NCBI GenBank assembly: GCA_028281495.1
Contig: JANQJU010000029.1
Location: 434,001-498,000, forward strand
Reading direction: 5' to 3'
Source of the DNA: SAR324 cluster bacterium
GTDB lineage: Bacteria > SAR324 > NAC60-12
Length of the DNA: 64,000 nucleotides
Shown here: positions 63,068 to 64,000 of the stretch, in pieces
Numbering within the stretch: position 1 is the first letter of the stretch
Layout of the letters: each line of letters begins with the position of its first letter
Program-made: the position numbers and the translations under genes
Notes under the pieces: model-generated
What the model was told of the DNA's origin: nothing
Seen by the model: only the letters and a program-made list of their open reading frames with translations
Databases searched by the model: none

Positions 63068-64000
63068 TGGCAACAATGATTAATCTCGTTTATTTGATCG
63101 CGGCAGTTCTGTTTATCGTTGGATTGAAGAACCTCAGTTCCCCACGCACTGCACCTCGAGGCAATTTGTTGGGAGCCATTGGGATGTTCCTCGCCGTGAT
63201 AGCCACTCTGTTAGATCATCACGTCGTGAGCTTTGGTTGGATCTTTATTGGAATTGTCATCGGTTCTGGAATTGGCACCTATATGGCCAGAACAGTAAAA
63301 ATGACAGCGATGCCTCAAATGGTAGCGCTCTTTAATGGTTTCGGGGGGATGGCTTCTGTTTTGGTAGCAGGCGCAGCTTTTTTGGAAATGGGTCAAGTGG
63401 TTGAGCGAGGAGGGGCAGACCCCGATTGGCAATGGAGCCTTGCATTGGTTCTCAGTGCTCTAATCGGTTCTGTCACCTTCACAGGAAGCGGCGTCGCTTT
63501 CGGAAAGTTACAGGGTTTGGTGAATGAACAAGCCGTGACTATTCCTAAAAAATATACCAAAGCTTTAGCAGCAGTTCTCGTCTTGATTTCGCTCGTCGTG
63601 CTTATTGCGGATGTCAGCTCAGGATTTCTCTTTTTTATACTGGTTCTAAGCTCTTTTGCTTTGGGCATTGTCCTCGTAATGCCTATTGGTGGTGCGGACA
63701 TGCCAGTCGTGGTCGCTCTACTGAATTCATATTCCGGCCTAGCAGCGTCTATGACTGGATTCGTTTTAGGCAATAATGGATTAATCATCAGCGGATCTTT
63801 GGTAGGAGCTTCGGGGTTGATCCTCACTATGATCATGTGTAAAGCAATGAACCGTTCCTTAGCCAACGTATTGTTTGGTGGAGCAATTGTGAGTGAATCT
63901 GCCAAGGCAGCTATTCCCGGCAAAGAATTTTACGAAGGAAAAGTTAAGCAATCGGATGCTGAAGAAGTTGCGATGATCCTAGAATCAGTCCAAAGCGTGG
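63067..64000 (+). CDS. pntB: NAD(P) transhydrogenase beta subunit (partial)
   Basis: The gene starts at the ATG at 63067 (or the adjacent ATG at 63064) and runs off the right edge; about 311 residues are visible. The sequence shows many membrane helices, then PIGGADMPVVVALLNSYSGL and GFVLGNNGLIISGSLVGASG, which are diagnostic of PntB. AAAGGA precedes the start. The C-terminal NADP(H)-binding domain III begins near the window end, where SAKAAIPGKEFYEGKV matches the linker. The start overlaps the pntAB stop, so the three genes are coupled. Confidence 0.93.
   Translation, partial: MATMINLVYLIAAVLFIVGLKNLSSPRTAPRGNLLGAIGMFLAVIATLLDHHVVSFGWIFIGIVIGSGIGTYMARTVKMTAMPQMVALFNGFGGMASVLVAGAAFLEMGQVVERGGADPDWQWSLALVLSALIGSVTFTGSGVAFGKLQGLVNEQAVTIPKKYTKALAAVLVLISLVVLIADVSSGFLFFILVLSSFALGIVLVMPIGGADMPVVVALLNSYSGLAASMTGFVLGNNGLIISGSLVGASGLILTMIMCKAMNRSLANVLFGGAIVSESAKAAIPGKEFYEGKVKQSDAEEVAMILESVQSV

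Noticed and set aside
1..64000. CRISPR arrays, tRNA or rRNA genes, insertion sequences
   Set aside because: The sequence was read for spaced repeats, tRNA-like stems and transposase-like frames; none was convincing, apart from the repeats reported above.

Overview
The window reads as chromosomal DNA of a Gram-negative bacterium with moderate base composition by eye. The evidence is two GT9 heptosyltransferase-type genes, a KpsS-type capsule protein, TRAP and CUT1 ABC uptake systems with secreted binding proteins, a split proton-translocating transhydrogenase and a UbiB-type kinase. No rRNA, tRNA, CRISPR array, transposase or phage gene was seen. I cannot name the phylum from sequence alone; a marine deltaproteobacterium- or SAR324-like host would fit but is only a guess.

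Region 1 (1-5155) is the end of a surface-glycan locus. On the minus strand lie a GT9 transferase, a methyltransferase, a 2OG-Fe(II) oxygenase, a sugar epimerase/dehydratase and the start of a further glycosyltransferase, tightly packed. A divergent polysaccharide deacetylase follows. Region 2 (5156-6018) is AT-rich, carries a direct and an inverted repeat, and encodes one small secreted orphan. Region 3 (6019-17732, minus strand) is the most unusual part. It is an operon-like run of an acyl carrier protein, a split transketolase, a B12-type radical SAM protein with its two domains in reversed order, an AMP-forming ligase, LuxE, LuxC, a FabZ-like dehydratase, a SPASM radical SAM protein, a FabG-like reductase and a GNAT-like protein. 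There is no ketosynthase and no luciferase. The set suggests that a carrier-bound acyl group is reduced to an aldehyde and extended or rearranged by thiamine chemistry, to decorate a surface glycan or make a small molecule.

Region 4 (17883-36693) is a second glycan locus: polytopic GT-C-like membrane proteins, GT4 and GT9 transferases, and a deacetylase. It then has a plus-strand cassette of FkbH, an acyl carrier protein, a methyltransferase, an AAC(3)-methyltransferase fusion, NeuC, NeuA and AsnB. I infer an activated, possibly O-methylated glyceryl group destined for a nonulosonic-acid-type sugar. No NeuB is present in the window. A KpsS-like gene ends the block.

Region 5 (36735-64000) is mixed. 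It holds a TAXI-type TRAP transporter with an unusual insertion in its fused permease, a FAN1-like nuclease, a double VOC protein, a GT-C protein followed by a 31-bp tandem repeat, and an XPD/DinG-like helicase with a nuclease domain. A STAS protein, cyclopropane fatty acid synthase, a short membrane protein and a second AsnB come next. Then there is a manno-oligosaccharide-type ABC importer with a cytoplasmic GH2 beta-mannosidase, preceded by a cluster of palindromes. A TerB-like protein, a UbiB-like kinase with an altered KxGQ motif, a UDP-sugar dehydrogenase and pntAA-pntAB-pntB (cut by the window end) complete it. Several starts were moved to internal ATG codons with better ribosome binding sites; this is stated in each entry.
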